DNA of 64,000 bases. Origin: Branchiibius cervicis. GTDB taxonomy: Bacteria > Actinomycetota > Actinomycetes > Actinomycetales > Dermatophilaceae. The stretch's first letter is position 1. Each line of letters starts with the position of its first letter. Of this stretch, positions 53,981 through 63,091 are shown one piece after another. The translations under genes and the position numbers were made by a program. The notes beneath the pieces are model-generated. The model ran no database searches and was not told where the DNA came from. It saw only the letters and a program-made list of their open reading frames with translations. The DNA is taken from contig NZ_JBHSWJ010000002.1 of assembly GCF_042661605.1 (NCBI RefSeq), positions 1,922,001 through 1,986,000 on the forward strand, read 5' to 3'.

Positions 53981-54603
53981 ATGAGCCACACCGGGGGCAG
54001 GGCGCCCACCTCGAAACCCTCCGATGCCCGCAGCCGGTTGCTTTCCACGGCGGCCCGGATCTTCTACCGGGAAGGCATTCACGCGGTGGGCGTGGACCGC
54101 CTGGTGTCCGAGGCAGGGGTCACGCGCGCCACGTTCTACCGGCACTTTCCTCGAAGGACGCGCTTGTCCGCGCGTACATCGAGTTGGAAGACGAAGCACT
54201 ACGGACCCTTTTCGCCGCTGGCTCCGCACTGGCGACCACCCCGGACCATGCCGTAGAGATCGTCCTGCAGGGGATTGCCCGCGACGTCCAGGAAAATCAC
54301 ACCCGCGGTTGCCCGTTCCTGAACGCTGCCGCCGAATTCCCCGACCCGGAGCACCCCGTGCGGCAGGCCGTGCGCATCCACCGCCAGTGGTTCGCGGCCA
54401 CCCTGGCCGAACTCGTCGAGGCCACCGGAAGCCCGAATCCAATTGCAACCGCTAGAGCATTGGTGTTACTGCGAGACTCGGCTCTCGTCGGGGCGTATGT
54501 TGACGACACCACCGACGTCGTCGAGTCCTTCCTGTGGACCGCCCGGCGCATCCTCCGGGCGGATGATTCCGTCGATGCGCCGCAGGGAGACGGAATGCTC
54601 TAG
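53981..54603 (+). CDS. TetR/AcrR family regulator, one frameshift
   Basis: The N-terminal HTH (ARSRLLSTAARIFYREGIHAVGVDRLVSEAGVTRATFYRHFP) loses frame after 54150. One added base there gives SKDALVRAYIELEDEALRTLF, the normal continuation, then a C-terminal ligand domain (GCPFLNAAAEFPDPEHPVR) to 54603, 207 residues in all. The upstream ATG at 53972 is an alternative start. It likely controls the divergent hydrolase and itself. Confidence 0.85.
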
Positions 54604-54644
54604 AGGCCGTGCCGGGAACGATCGGGGCCATCGACCCGATTGCC

Positions 54645-54659
54645 GCGGACTCCCACTGG
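54645..54659. repeat. Left 15-bp target site duplication of the IS481 element
   Basis: GCGGACTCCCACTGG stands directly before the element and is repeated perfectly directly after it (57054-57068). Long target duplications of up to about 15 bp are known for IS481-family elements. Confidence 0.85.
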
Positions 54660-54801
54660 TGTGATGTCTCAGGACATGGGTGACAGTTCTGCATCAGGAC
54701 ATCGGTGACACTCCATGTATCAGGACATCGGTGACTGTGCCCAGCGGATGCGTCGGCTTGCGATCAGCTGTCGGTGGGCCCCTGTTCGTGTAGGAAAGGT
54801 C

Positions 54802-55524
54802 CTACTGGCGTTGGGCAAGCACGATGATCTCGGGCGATTGATTGGTCAGGATCGATTCATCCCAATCTCCGAAGACGCTGCCGATCTCGAATCCGGCGCG
54901 TCGCAAAGTGCGGTCGATCGCCTCGTGATCCCTGAACGCTAAGACGTTGCGGCTGCGCGATTCGTCACCGCTCGTGAGATTCCGCGTGAAGGTATCGTAG
55001 GTGACTTGCGGCAAGGACACATCGACTGTCTCGTGCCAAAACTCCACCTCACCGTCCGCGCTCGGGACGGTGCGCAGGGTGGCAGCACGCGTCCAGCGCT
55101 CCCAACTTTGCGCGCTGGGGTTGCGGGACTCGAACGCCAGGATTCCTCCGTCTCGAAGGGCACGATGAAGCTGCTGGAGAACATCTCCCCAGGCCTCCTC
55201 CGACACGAAGACCTGTGCGACGTGCCCTGACATAACCGCCAGATCAGCCCAACCGAGGTCGGCGCTATCGCAATAACCGAGACGCCAGTCGACGTCGTTA
55301 GAACCCGGCTTTCCGCGGGCAACCCGCAGCATGTCCGGATCGGGGTCAATCCCGACAACCTCGCGACCATGCCTGGCCAGCAGTCGCGCCAAGGTGCCGG
55401 TGCCACAGCCAAGGTCGAGCACACGACCCGCTTGCAGCTGCCCGGCGACGGCACCGTAGAAGCGGTAATCGTGATCATCAGCGTTCAACTCGTCGTACGC
55501 GGCATGGAAGTCGAAGGACACCAC
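54802..55524 (-). CDS. Class I SAM-dependent methyltransferase (IS passenger)
   Basis: A protein of about 240 residues. The SAM-binding motif is RVLDLGCGTGTLARLLARHGREVVGIDPDPDMLRVAR, followed by DLAVMSGHVAQVFVSEEAWGDVLQQLHRALRDGGILAFESRNP. The start is uncertain: a GTG at 55524 fits the family beginning SFDFHAAYDELNADD; ATG codons at 55599 and 55587 would add up to 25 residues. No transposase function is expected, so it is cargo. The target molecule is unknown; the small-molecule type (like SmtA/UbiE) is more likely than DNA methylation because no DNA-methylase motif is seen. Confidence 0.85.
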   Translation of the reverse strand: MVSFDFHAAYDELNADDHDYRFYGAVAGQLQAGRVLDLGCGTGTLARLLARHGREVVGIDPDPDMLRVARGKPGSNDVDWRLGYCDSADLGWADLAVMSGHVAQVFVSEEAWGDVLQQLHRALRDGGILAFESRNPSAQSWERWTRAATLRTVPSADGEVEFWHETVDVSLPQVTYDTFTRNLTSGDESRSRNVLAFRDHEAIDRTLRRAGFEIGSVFGDWDESILTNQSPEIIVLAQRQ

Positions 55525-55672
55525 ACCACCCAACCGAAGATCGACTGTTCGGCACAACGAAATATCTCGATTTGACCCTCGCTGCATCCGGATGAGCAAA
55601 CCACCGGGCGCTCGTCCGACATTAGCCGCGAACAGTGACGGTGACAGTCAGCCCTGGTCGCCGAGAACTTCG

Positions 55673-56956
55673 TCAGGCTGTGTTTTGGGGGTGGCCCTGG
55701 GGTCGGCCGTTGCCGACGTAGGTGATGCCGGGGGCGGGTCGGGTGTGTTCGGCGATGACTTCTCCGTCCAGGGTCGAGATGATGACCCGGTCGCCGGGGT
55801 TGGTGCCATCGACCACGACGAGGACTTTCTCGAAGACGTGGCCGGGGTCGATCTTGTAGATCACCATGTCCACGCTGACGGTGCCGGGTGTGCCGACGGT
55901 CCGCACGCGGGTGTCGGCAGGCAGATCCGCCGGTACGGCTTGTCTGGGTCGCCGGTAGCGGCTCGGCGGTCGGCGAGCAGCGAACTGCTCCCACACGTCC
56001 GGCTGGGGCCGCGGCGGATCAGTCTTCGGGGTCGCGTTCCATGCCACCGCCGGTGTGACTCGCCCGGGCAGTCCTTGATGGGGAGGTTGGGTGTTGTAAA
56101 TGTCATCGAACGCATCGACCTGAACCTGTAGCTCCTGCAACGTGTTGGCCAGCGGTTGCTTGTCCAGGTACCGAAACAATGTCTGGTGGAACCGTTCGTT
56201 CTTACCCTGCGTGGTCGGCTTGTACGGCTTGCCGGTGATCGCTTGCACCCCCAGCGCCGTGACGTGCTCGACCAGCTGCCCGAGGATCCCGCGCCGGGAG
56301 GGGTTCAACGCCATCCCGTTGTCGGACAGCAACCGTTGCGGCACCCCGTGCGCGGCGACGGCTTTGTCGAACACGGCGATCGCCGCGTCGCTGGTTTCAC
56401 CCTCGGCGACGTGAGAGGCCACCGCGTACCGGGAGTGGTCATCGATCAGCTGGAAGATCACACATTTACGGCCCCCGGTCAGGACGTACTCTGTGGCATC
56501 CAGTTGCCAGCACGCGTTCGGGGCCGGATACACGAACCGTCGCCACGCCGAGCGGGGCTTCTTGCGCGGCTCGTGCCGGGCGACCCCGGCCTGGCGGAAC
56601 ACCCGGGCCAACGCAGCGGTCGAGGGCACCGGGTCCAGGCCCATCGCGTGCATCTTGTCGTGCACGCTGATCGGGCCGTGGTCCAACCCGGAAGCCTCCA
56701 ACGCAGCCCGCACCTCCAACGCTTGCTTCTTGACCTCATCGCTGAGCCGGGTGGGGCTGGATGCCGGGCGTCGGGTCCGCGGTTCCAGCACCGCCGCCGG
56801 CCCATCCGTCAACGCCCGGTTACGCAGCACGTAGAACGACTTTCGCGAGATGCCGTGCTCCGCGCAGAACGTCGACACCGCACCACGCGGCGCGTCGTCG
56901 GGCCACTGCGAGATCGCCAGGCGGACACGAGGATCAATGGGTTCAGTACCAGTCAC
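55673..56956 (-). CDS. IS481 family transposase
   Basis: A 427-residue DDE transposase. An N-terminal HTH (GAVSTFCAEHGISRKSFYVLRNRA) is followed by the rve core: first Asp in CWQLDATEYVL, second in RLLSDNGMALN, Glu in GKNERFHQTLFRYL. The C-terminal third (VDMVIYKIDPGHVFEKVLVVVDG) resembles the beta domain of IS481 enzymes. All catalytic residues are present and the frame is intact, so it may be active. Confidence 0.94.
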   Translation of the reverse strand: MTGTEPIDPRVRLAISQWPDDAPRGAVSTFCAEHGISRKSFYVLRNRALTDGPAAVLEPRTRRPASSPTRLSDEVKKQALEVRAALEASGLDHGPISVHDKMHAMGLDPVPSTAALARVFRQAGVARHEPRKKPRSAWRRFVYPAPNACWQLDATEYVLTGGRKCVIFQLIDDHSRYAVASHVAEGETSDAAIAVFDKAVAAHGVPQRLLSDNGMALNPSRRGILGQLVEHVTALGVQAITGKPYKPTTQGKNERFHQTLFRYLDKQPLANTLQELQVQVDAFDDIYNTQPPHQGLPGRVTPAVAWNATPKTDPPRPQPDVWEQFAARRPPSRYRRPRQAVPADLPADTRVRTVGTPGTVSVDMVIYKIDPGHVFEKVLVVVDGTNPGDRVIISTLDGEVIAEHTRPAPGITYVGNGRPQGHPQNTA

Positions 56957-57053
56957 CCCCGAAGCCTGAGATCACAAGTGTCACCACCAAGACCGGCCGA
57001 AGTGTCACCGATGTCCTGATGCAGAACTGTCACCGATGTCCTGAGAGATAACA

Positions 57054-57068
57054 GCGGACTCCCACTGG
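57054..57068. repeat. Right 15-bp target site duplication of the IS481 element
   Basis: The identical partner of 54645-54659. It lies 33 bases before the alkB-like gene, so the element landed between the TetR gene and that gene and may have displaced its promoter. Confidence 0.85.
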
Positions 57069-57101
57069 CCAGTTCCGGTCAATCGAACATATGATCGATC
57101 C

Positions 57102-57731
57102 ATGCACGCGCTGCAGGGCTCGCTCTGGGACCAGGTAGACGAAGTCGGGCTCAGACCGCTCGCCGGTGCCGTGCAGCGGATCGAGCTCACCGACGGCGCC
57201 TGGCTCGACCTGCGGCCCGGTTGGCTGACCGGCGCGGACAGTCTCTTCGAACGACTCAACGCCGGTGGCAGCGCCGGTGTCGAGTGGCGCGGCGAGCGTC
57301 GGGTCATGTGGGACAAGGAACTGCCCACGCCGCGCCTGTTGCGGTTCTACCGTGAGCGCGAACCTCTCCCCGACCCGGTCATCGAGCAGGCGCGCGACGC
57401 GCTGACCTCCCATTACCGAGCCGAGCCGTTCGCGACCGTCGGCATGTGCCTCTACCGCGACCACCGCGACTCCGTCGCCTGGCACGGCGACCGCTTCGGG
57501 CGCGGCGCCACGCACGACACCATGGTCGCGATCGTGTCGATCGGCGCACCGCGCGCGCTCCTCCTGCGACCGACAGGCGGCGGCAGTTCTCGCCGGTTCC
57601 TACTCGGCCACGGCGACCTGATCGTGATGGGTGGCAGCTGCCAACGGACCTGGGAGCACGCCGTACCCAAATCGAGTACGCCGACCGGCCCGCGGATCAG
57701 CATCCAGTTCCGTCCCGCCGGGGTCAGGTAG
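57102..57731 (+). CDS. alkB: AlkB-like 2-oxoglutarate/Fe(II)-dependent dioxygenase
   Basis: A 209-residue protein. The metal ligands are in SVAWHGDRFGRGATHDTMVAIVSIG (H-x-D) and RTWEHAVPK (second His), and the 2-oxoglutarate-binding Arg in PRISIQFRPAG. RELPTPRLLRFYRE and TVGMCLYRDHRDS are typical of bacterial AlkB. It would reverse alkyl damage on DNA or RNA bases. The gene begins 33 bases after the IS duplication. Confidence 0.93.
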   Translation: MHALQGSLWDQVDEVGLRPLAGAVQRIELTDGAWLDLRPGWLTGADSLFERLNAGGSAGVEWRGERRVMWDKELPTPRLLRFYREREPLPDPVIEQARDALTSHYRAEPFATVGMCLYRDHRDSVAWHGDRFGRGATHDTMVAIVSIGAPRALLLRPTGGGSSRRFLLGHGDLIVMGGSCQRTWEHAVPKSSTPTGPRISIQFRPAGVR

Positions 57732-57750
57732 GACCGACATAATCGGCACC

Positions 57751-59016
57751 GTGCGTGCCCTAGCCCGGATGTCCGCGATCGTCGCGGTGCTCGGCGTCAC
57801 CTCCGGATTGGTCGGGGGCCTGTTGGTGATACTGCTGCACGCAGTGCAGCACATCGCGTTCGGTTACTCCGAAGGCCTATTCCTCTACGGCTCCGAGCAG
57901 GCGCCCCCGTGGCGCCGGTTGGTCTGTCTCATGGCCGCCGGTCTGATCGCCGGAGTCGGGTGGTGGGCGGTCTACCGCTGGTTCAAACCCCTGGTCTCGA
58001 TCGGCGCAGCCCTCGGTCGCGAGGACACCGATGGCAGGCGAATGCCATTCTGGCCCACCGTGGTTCACGGTCTTCTGCAGATCGTCACCGTGGCGCTCGG
58101 CTCACCGTTGGGTCGAGAAGTCGCACCCCGGGAGATCTCCGCAGCGGTCGCCGACCGGATCACCGCCTCGGTCGGGATCCTCGGGCATCCACGGCGCGTC
58201 CTGATCGCCAGTTCGGCCGGTGCCGGTCTGGCCGCGGTGTACGGCGTGCCTCTGGGCGGTGCGATCTTCACCCTCGAAGTGCTCCTGGTGTCGTTCGCGT
58301 GGTCCTGTGTCATCCCCGCCCTGGCCTGTAGCGCGATCGCCTCCGGCGTAGCCGCCGCGATCGTGCCGGACGACCTGCAGTACACCGTGGGCCACACCCC
58401 GGTCACCGCATCGGTCTGGTTCTGGGCGGTGGTCTTCGGGCCGTTGTGCGGCCTGGCGGCGTGGGGCTTTCGTTGGTTCACCCGGCGCTGTGCCGCTTCC
58501 GCGCCTCGGGACTGGCATCTGATACCGCGGGCATTCGCAGCCTTCACCACGGTCGGCGCCATCTCCATGTTGTTGCCCGAGATCCTCGGTAACGGCAAGG
58601 CCGCCGCACAGGTCGGGTTCGATCACTCGGTCGGGTTCTGGATGCTGTTGGCATTGCTGGCCGCCCGCGTGATCGCCGTCGGGTTGGCGCTGCTCGGTGG
58701 CGGCCAGGGCGGTCTGCTGACCCCCTCGATCGCGAACGGGTCGCTGTTAGGGGCGCTTGTCGGCACGCTGTGGAGCGGGCTCAACCCAGGGACGGTCATC
58801 ACGACGTACGCCCTGATCGGTGCAGCGGCGTTCCTGGCGGCGGCACAACGGATGCCGGCTACCGCGATCGTGCTGGTCTTCGAACTGACCCGGATGGACG
58901 CGGCTCTCCTCGGACCTGCGATGCTCGCCGCTGCCGGAGCGGCTGCGATCGAGCGCGCGATCGATCGCAGCCCGCGAGCGGCCAGGCTCACTTCAGGTCA
59001 GACCGGATCCGGCTGA
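57751..59016 (+). CDS. ClC-type voltage-gated chloride channel/antiporter
   Basis: A membrane protein of 421 residues from the GTG at 57751; the ATG at 57769 is an alternative. Ten or more spans are seen. Selectivity-filter motifs are GSPLGREVAPREISAAVADR (usual GREGP) with the gating Glu of GREV, AAVYGVPLGGAIFTLE (G-x-P-x-G) and GGGQGGLLTPSIANGSLLGA. A last region rich in Ala is the final spans. Whether it is a channel or an H+/Cl- antiporter cannot be told. Confidence 0.92.
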   Translation: MRALARMSAIVAVLGVTSGLVGGLLVILLHAVQHIAFGYSEGLFLYGSEQAPPWRRLVCLMAAGLIAGVGWWAVYRWFKPLVSIGAALGREDTDGRRMPFWPTVVHGLLQIVTVALGSPLGREVAPREISAAVADRITASVGILGHPRRVLIASSAGAGLAAVYGVPLGGAIFTLEVLLVSFAWSCVIPALACSAIASGVAAAIVPDDLQYTVGHTPVTASVWFWAVVFGPLCGLAAWGFRWFTRRCAASAPRDWHLIPRAFAAFTTVGAISMLLPEILGNGKAAAQVGFDHSVGFWMLLALLAARVIAVGLALLGGGQGGLLTPSIANGSLLGALVGTLWSGLNPGTVITTYALIGAAAFLAAAQRMPATAIVLVFELTRMDAALLGPAMLAAAGAAAIERAIDRSPRAARLTSGQTGSG

Positions 59017-59520
59017 AGACGATGAGATCGACCCGCCCGTCGTGCAGGAAGCCGGCGTTGCGCAAGGTGCCTTCCTGCACATAGCCGGCGGCGCGCGCTA
59101 CGCGCTGGGAAGCGAGATTTCCCGTGGCAACCCTGATCTCCACCCGCTGCATCCCCTGATCGGTAAGGGCCCAGTCCCTCAGCAGGCGAACTGAACTCGC
59201 CATCAGACCTCGACCACGGAAGGCCGGGTGCAACCAGTAACCGATCTCTGTCGTCTCGGCGCGCCAGTCCGTCTTCTTCAGATCGATCACCCCCGCGAGT
59301 GACCCATTCACGTCGATGGCTCGCGGGAACGCCGGCGGCGCGATGTGGTGGGAGATCCAGTCAACCGCGTGCTCGCGCATATACGGCCGTGGGAGCGGCA
59401 ACCACTCCAAGGTGATCGGATCGGATGCGCCCTCGGCGAGAGCATCGGCATCCGAGAGATCAAGGGGCGCAGCGTGAAACCAGCACCGGTCAGTGTCAAC
59501 TCATCGAAATGGTCCCGCAC
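58988..59520 (-). CDS. GNAT family N-acetyltransferase, one frameshift
   Basis: The start at 59520 gives MRDHFDELTLTGAGFTLRPL. At the four-G run 59464-59467 one base is missing; repaired, the frame reads DLSDADALAEGASDPITLEWLPLPRPY and then GYWLHPAFRGRGLMASSVRLLRDWAL, the acetyl-CoA loop, to VARAAGYVQEGTLRNAGF. Repaired length is 177 residues, normal for RimJ/RimL-like proteins. Its end overlaps the ClC gene on the other strand by 29 bases. Confidence 0.87.
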
Positions 59521-59528
59521 ACAGGTGA

Positions 59529-60152
59529 TTAGAGCAGACCCCGCTCAAAGGCCACGCGCACGGCCGCGGCGCGGTCGCCCACCCCCAGCTTGCTGTAGAT
59601 GTGCAACAGATGTGTCTTCACCGTCGCTTCACTGACGAAAAGTTGCTGAGCCACAGACCGATTGGTACCACCGTCCGCGATTGCCCGCAGGACCTCGATC
59701 TCCCGCTCGCTCAACCGCTCCTCCCGGCGACGGGCGACCAAGCGCTGCGCTGCTACCGGAGCCAGAACGGTGCGACCGGCGGCCACATCGAGCACCGACC
59801 GGATGAGTTCCTCCCGGCCCAGCGCTTTCAGCAGATAGCCGTCCGCGCCGGCGTCCATCGCCGCCGTGATATCCCGATCCGTCTCGTACGTCGTGAGCAC
59901 CAGGATCGCGGGCCGGTTCGAGTCCCGTGCGCGCAGCGCCCGGATCGCATCCACGCCGTCCCCTTCGGGCATTCGCAGATCCATCAGAACCACATCGGGT
60001 TCGTGTCGTTGTACCTGCACCACCGCCTCAGGCCCCCCACCGGCTTCGGCGACGACACGCAACCGCTCATGCCCATCGAGCATGCCGCGGATGCCGTTGC
60101 GCACGATGGGATGATCATCGGCGATCAACACAGTGACCACGCCGGCGGTCAT
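59529..60152 (-). CDS. NarL/FixJ family response regulator
   Basis: A 207-residue regulator from the ATG at 60152, which overlaps the kinase stop in ATGA. The receiver domain has LIADDHPIVRNG and the Asp in DVVLMDLRMPEGDG, the Lys in YLLKALG. The LuxR-type HTH is LSEREIEVLRAIADGGTNRSVAQQLFVSEATVKTHLLHIYSKLG. It resembles the regulator at 35150 in layout and neighbours. It likely governs the linked ABC-2 exporter. Confidence 0.94.
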   Translation of the reverse strand: MTAGVVTVLIADDHPIVRNGIRGMLDGHERLRVVAEAGGGPEAVVQVQRHEPDVVLMDLRMPEGDGVDAIRALRARDSNRPAILVLTTYETDRDITAAMDAGADGYLLKALGREELIRSVLDVAAGRTVLAPVAAQRLVARRREERLSEREIEVLRAIADGGTNRSVAQQLFVSEATVKTHLLHIYSKLGVGDRAAAVRVAFERGLL

Positions 60153-61351
60153 GCGGGCGCCGCCACGTCGATCAAACATCCTGCGCCACAGGCCGATTCG
60201 ACATCGAGCGACCCTCCGACGGCTTCTACGCGTTCACGCATGTTCCGCAAACCGTGGCCCGACTCGGTCTGCAGCGGCTCGAACCCACGGCCATCGTCGC
60301 GCACCTGCAGCAACAGCCCGTCCTGTGTGTAGCGCAGTTGAACCTCGACGCAGCTGGCACCGGCGTGCCGCGCGACGTTGGACAACGCCTCCTGGCAGAC
60401 GCGGACGATCATCTGGTCCTGCTCAGTGCGCACCGGGACGCCCTGCACCGACAGGTGTGCTCTGATCCGGTGACGGGCCGACCAGTCGTCCAGGAAACTG
60501 CGCACCGCGTCGGCCGCGGACGCATCGTCCAGCAACGGTGACCGTAACGCTGAAACCGCCCGGCGGGCCTCGCCGAGCCCGTCACGGGCCAAGGCCTTCG
60601 CCGCGGTGACGCGACAACGCCAATCCCCCTCAGCATCAATGGCTTCCAACTGGCTGACGATAGCGACCAAGTCCTGGGCAACGGTGTCGTGAATCTCTCG
60701 GGACAACCGCTCCCGCTCCTGCAGGATGCCCTGTCGGTGTGCCTGCTCCAGCAACTGATCCTGTAACTCCTGGTTACGCCGGCTCACCTCGGCCAACCGC
60801 GACGCCGCCGCCTCTCGCTCCTGCACCTCTTCAGCCCGGCGCACCCCGAAATGCACGATCACCGCGACCACTCCGGCATTCACCAGGCTGAGCGCCAGGA
60901 AAGCGTGCCAGTTCGAGACCGCCTCCGAGAACCCGCCCACCTGCGATGCCGCCATCACCAGGGCGTTCAGACCCAACGCGACGAGCAGCGTGGGGCCACT
61001 GAAAAGCAGCATGGCGATCACGTAGCCGAAGAACCCGAAAATCCCGTAGAACGGCGAAATGGCGATCATCGCCGCGCCCATCGCGAGATGCGCCGCGAAG
61101 ATGGCCACCCGCAACGGGAGCACGAGAGCCGTCCGGTGCATCCACCACGCGGCCAGCAGGACGCTCGCCGCAGACAATGCGGCCAGCAGCAGGTAGCCAA
61201 CCGCGCCGGACCTGATGGGGACGACGATCGCGCAGACCATCGATCCGGCCACCAGGGCCAGCGGCGCCCACCGCACTGCCGCGACCGGGCCGTCCACCCG
61301 GTCCCAGTACGGTCCCTGCACCGAGGCCACGTGCTGTGTCATGACCTCCAT
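60149..61351 (-). CDS. DesK-type sensor histidine kinase
   Basis: A 400-residue kinase from the ATG at 61351. It has five or six spans (LALVAGSMVCAIVVPI to LALSLVNAGVVAVIVHFG), then a coiled coil (REAAASRLAEVSRRNQELQDQLLEQAHRQ), the phosphoacceptor REIHDTVAQDLVAIVSQLEAI and an ATPase domain with QEALSNVARHAG and VRDDGRGFEP. It pairs with the regulator downstream. Confidence 0.93.
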   Translation of the reverse strand: MEVMTQHVASVQGPYWDRVDGPVAAVRWAPLALVAGSMVCAIVVPIRSGAVGYLLLAALSAASVLLAAWWMHRTALVLPLRVAIFAAHLAMGAAMIAISPFYGIFGFFGYVIAMLLFSGPTLLVALGLNALVMAASQVGGFSEAVSNWHAFLALSLVNAGVVAVIVHFGVRRAEEVQEREAAASRLAEVSRRNQELQDQLLEQAHRQGILQERERLSREIHDTVAQDLVAIVSQLEAIDAEGDWRCRVTAAKALARDGLGEARRAVSALRSPLLDDASAADAVRSFLDDWSARHRIRAHLSVQGVPVRTEQDQMIVRVCQEALSNVARHAGASCVEVQLRYTQDGLLLQVRDDGRGFEPLQTESGHGLRNMRERVEAVGGSLDVESACGAGCLIDVAAPA

Positions 61352-61358
61352 CGTGGCA

Positions 61359-62095
61359 TCACTCCCAGCGGAAGAGCCGGACCGAAAGCAGGGCCAGCAG
61401 CACGGTCCATACCAGCATGACCAGCAGGTGCGACCACCCCGGCCACCCACCGCTCAGCGCATCCTGCAACGACCCCACCGCGGCACCGGCCGGACTCAGA
61501 TCCGAGATCGTCTGCATCCAGCCCGGCATGGTGCGCCGCGGCCACCACAGACCACCGAGGAACGCCAGAACGAAGAACAACACCGTGCCGGCCGCGGCAG
61601 CCACCTTGTTGCGGGTGAACACGCTCGCAATCACCATTCCGATCGACAACAGGCACACCGTCATGACGACGAACGCCAGAAGCAGGCCCAGCGGGTTGCC
61701 TGGAGCGCCCGCGCCGAACGCAGCGGGCAGGACCACGATCAGCAGGCCCGCCACGAGCGCCACCGCTGCAGTCAGCAGGAACTGGGCACTGAGCAGTGCT
61801 GAAGGCGACGCGGGTGTGGCGCGCAACCGCTTCAAAACCCCTGTTCGCGATACTTCGTCAGCACGTCGGGCAGCGCCTGGACCGCAAGGATCGACACCGC
61901 GAAGAAGAGCAAGATCGGCTGGTACGTCGCGAACCAGCTCAGCCCGCCCAGATCCTTCACCGGTTCGCGGGTCGCCGGGATCGCCCCCAGCACGATTGCC
62001 GCCACCAGGGGCAGGACCGCCACCCACAAGACCACCGCCGGGTTGCGTCGCAACAGCACCGCCTCACTGCGCACGAGTCCGCTCAGACCGGTCAT
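61359..62095 (-). CDS. ABC-2 type transporter permease, one frameshift
   Basis: The first part (from 62095) has VRSEAVLLRRNPAVVLWVAVLPLVAAIVLG; the four-C run at 61838-61841 lacks one base. Repaired, DVLTKYREQGVLKRLRATP joins it to LLTAAVALVAGLLIVVLP and the remaining spans (VAAAAGTVLFFVLAFLGGLWWP) to RLFRWE. Repaired length is 245 residues with six spans. The start overlaps the ATPase stop in ATGA. Confidence 0.88.
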
Positions 62096-63004
62096 CGCGT
62101 CACCTCCTGCTTCTCCATCAGCGCCACGAAGGCGTCCTCGAGATTGGATTGATCAACCCGCAGATCCCGCGGGCGGGCGCCGTGGGCATCCAGCGCCAGG
62201 ATGACCTCGGTGACCACGTCCGCGTCGCCGTCCACCCAGACGACCCCGTCCTCGACCCGCACCGAGTGCACCGAGGGGACCGATCGCAGTACGTCGATCG
62301 GCGGGCTACCGCGAAGCGTGAAACTCATCCGCTGGCCGGCTTCGAGCGTCGCGGCCAGACGTGCTGGTGTATCCAACGCCACCACGCGCCCCGCGTCGAT
62401 CACCACGACCCGGTCGCAGAGCCGTTGGGCCTCCTCCATGAAGTGCGAGACCAGCAGGAAGGTCGTGCCGGTGTCCCGCAGTTGTTCCAGGATCGACCAC
62501 ACCTCCCGGCGCGCCTGCGGGTCGAGGCCGGTCGTCAGCTCGTCGAGAATGGCCACCCTGGGCCGCCCGATCAGAGCCAGCGCCACCGACAGCCGCTGTT
62601 GCTGCCCCCGCTGAGCCGGCCGAAGTAGCTGTCGCCCACCGGGGTCAATCCCAGCCGGTCACGCAGCTCGTCGGTGGGTGCGGGGTCGTCGTAGAACGAG
62701 GCGTACAGGCTCAGCGCCTCATCGACGGTCAGCTTCTCCGGCAGGGCGGCGTCCTGCAGCTGTACACCGAGGACCTTCCGCAGCGCAGGCTCGTCGGCAG
62801 CGGGGTCGATACCGCACACCGCGACCTGCCCCGCGTCACGGTCGCGCAGGCCGGCAATGCACTCCACCGTGGTCGACTTGCCCGCGCCGTTGCGCCCGAG
62901 GACCCCGAAGATCTCCCCGGGTGCGACGTCGAACGAAACGTCCTGCACGCCACGGCCCCCGGATACTCCTTGCGCAGACCGCGCACTGTGATAGCTGGTT
63001 CCAT
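62092..63004 (-). CDS. ABC-2 type transporter ATP-binding protein, two frameshifts
   Basis: The start at 63004 gives MEPAITVRGLRKEYPG. A base is missing in the five-C run 62956-62960; then the frame reads VQDVSFDVAPGEIFGVLGRNGAGKSTTVE, with Walker A. A second base is missing in the five-C run 62605-62609 in the middle of the signature, which becomes LSGGQQQRLSVALAL once repaired. Walker B VAILDELTTGLD and the H-loop region LLVSHFMEEA follow. Repaired length is 304 residues. Walker B has DELTTGLD for the usual DEPTTGLD. Confidence 0.88.
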
Positions 63005-63091
63005 ACCTCCAGCCTGGGGCGCCGAGCGCCGTGGGGCGTCAACCGGTCGGTTGATCGATGCCGTCCAATCGATCGCACTAAGGTGCTCGTC

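Larger units (their letters stand above)
54660..57053 (-). mobile_element. Complete IS481-family element with a methyltransferase passenger
   Basis: The element is 2394 bp. Its ends are inverted: the left starts TGTGATGTCTCAGGACAT, the right (read inward on the minus strand) TGTTATCTCTCAGGACAT. The match then runs on through GGTGACAGTTCTGCATCAGG to about 50 bases. Sub-repeats of CAGGACATCGGTGAC occur three times at the left and twice at the right. It carries a 427-residue transposase and, on the same strand, a methyltransferase. IS481 elements usually carry the transposase only. The intact ends and perfect 15-bp duplications suggest recent movement. Confidence 0.85.

Noticed and set aside
54802..55599. 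Idea that the methyltransferase is a DNA methylase of a restriction system
   Set aside because: No DPPY/NPPY or PCQ motif and no nuclease partner are present; the layout is that of a small-molecule methyltransferase.
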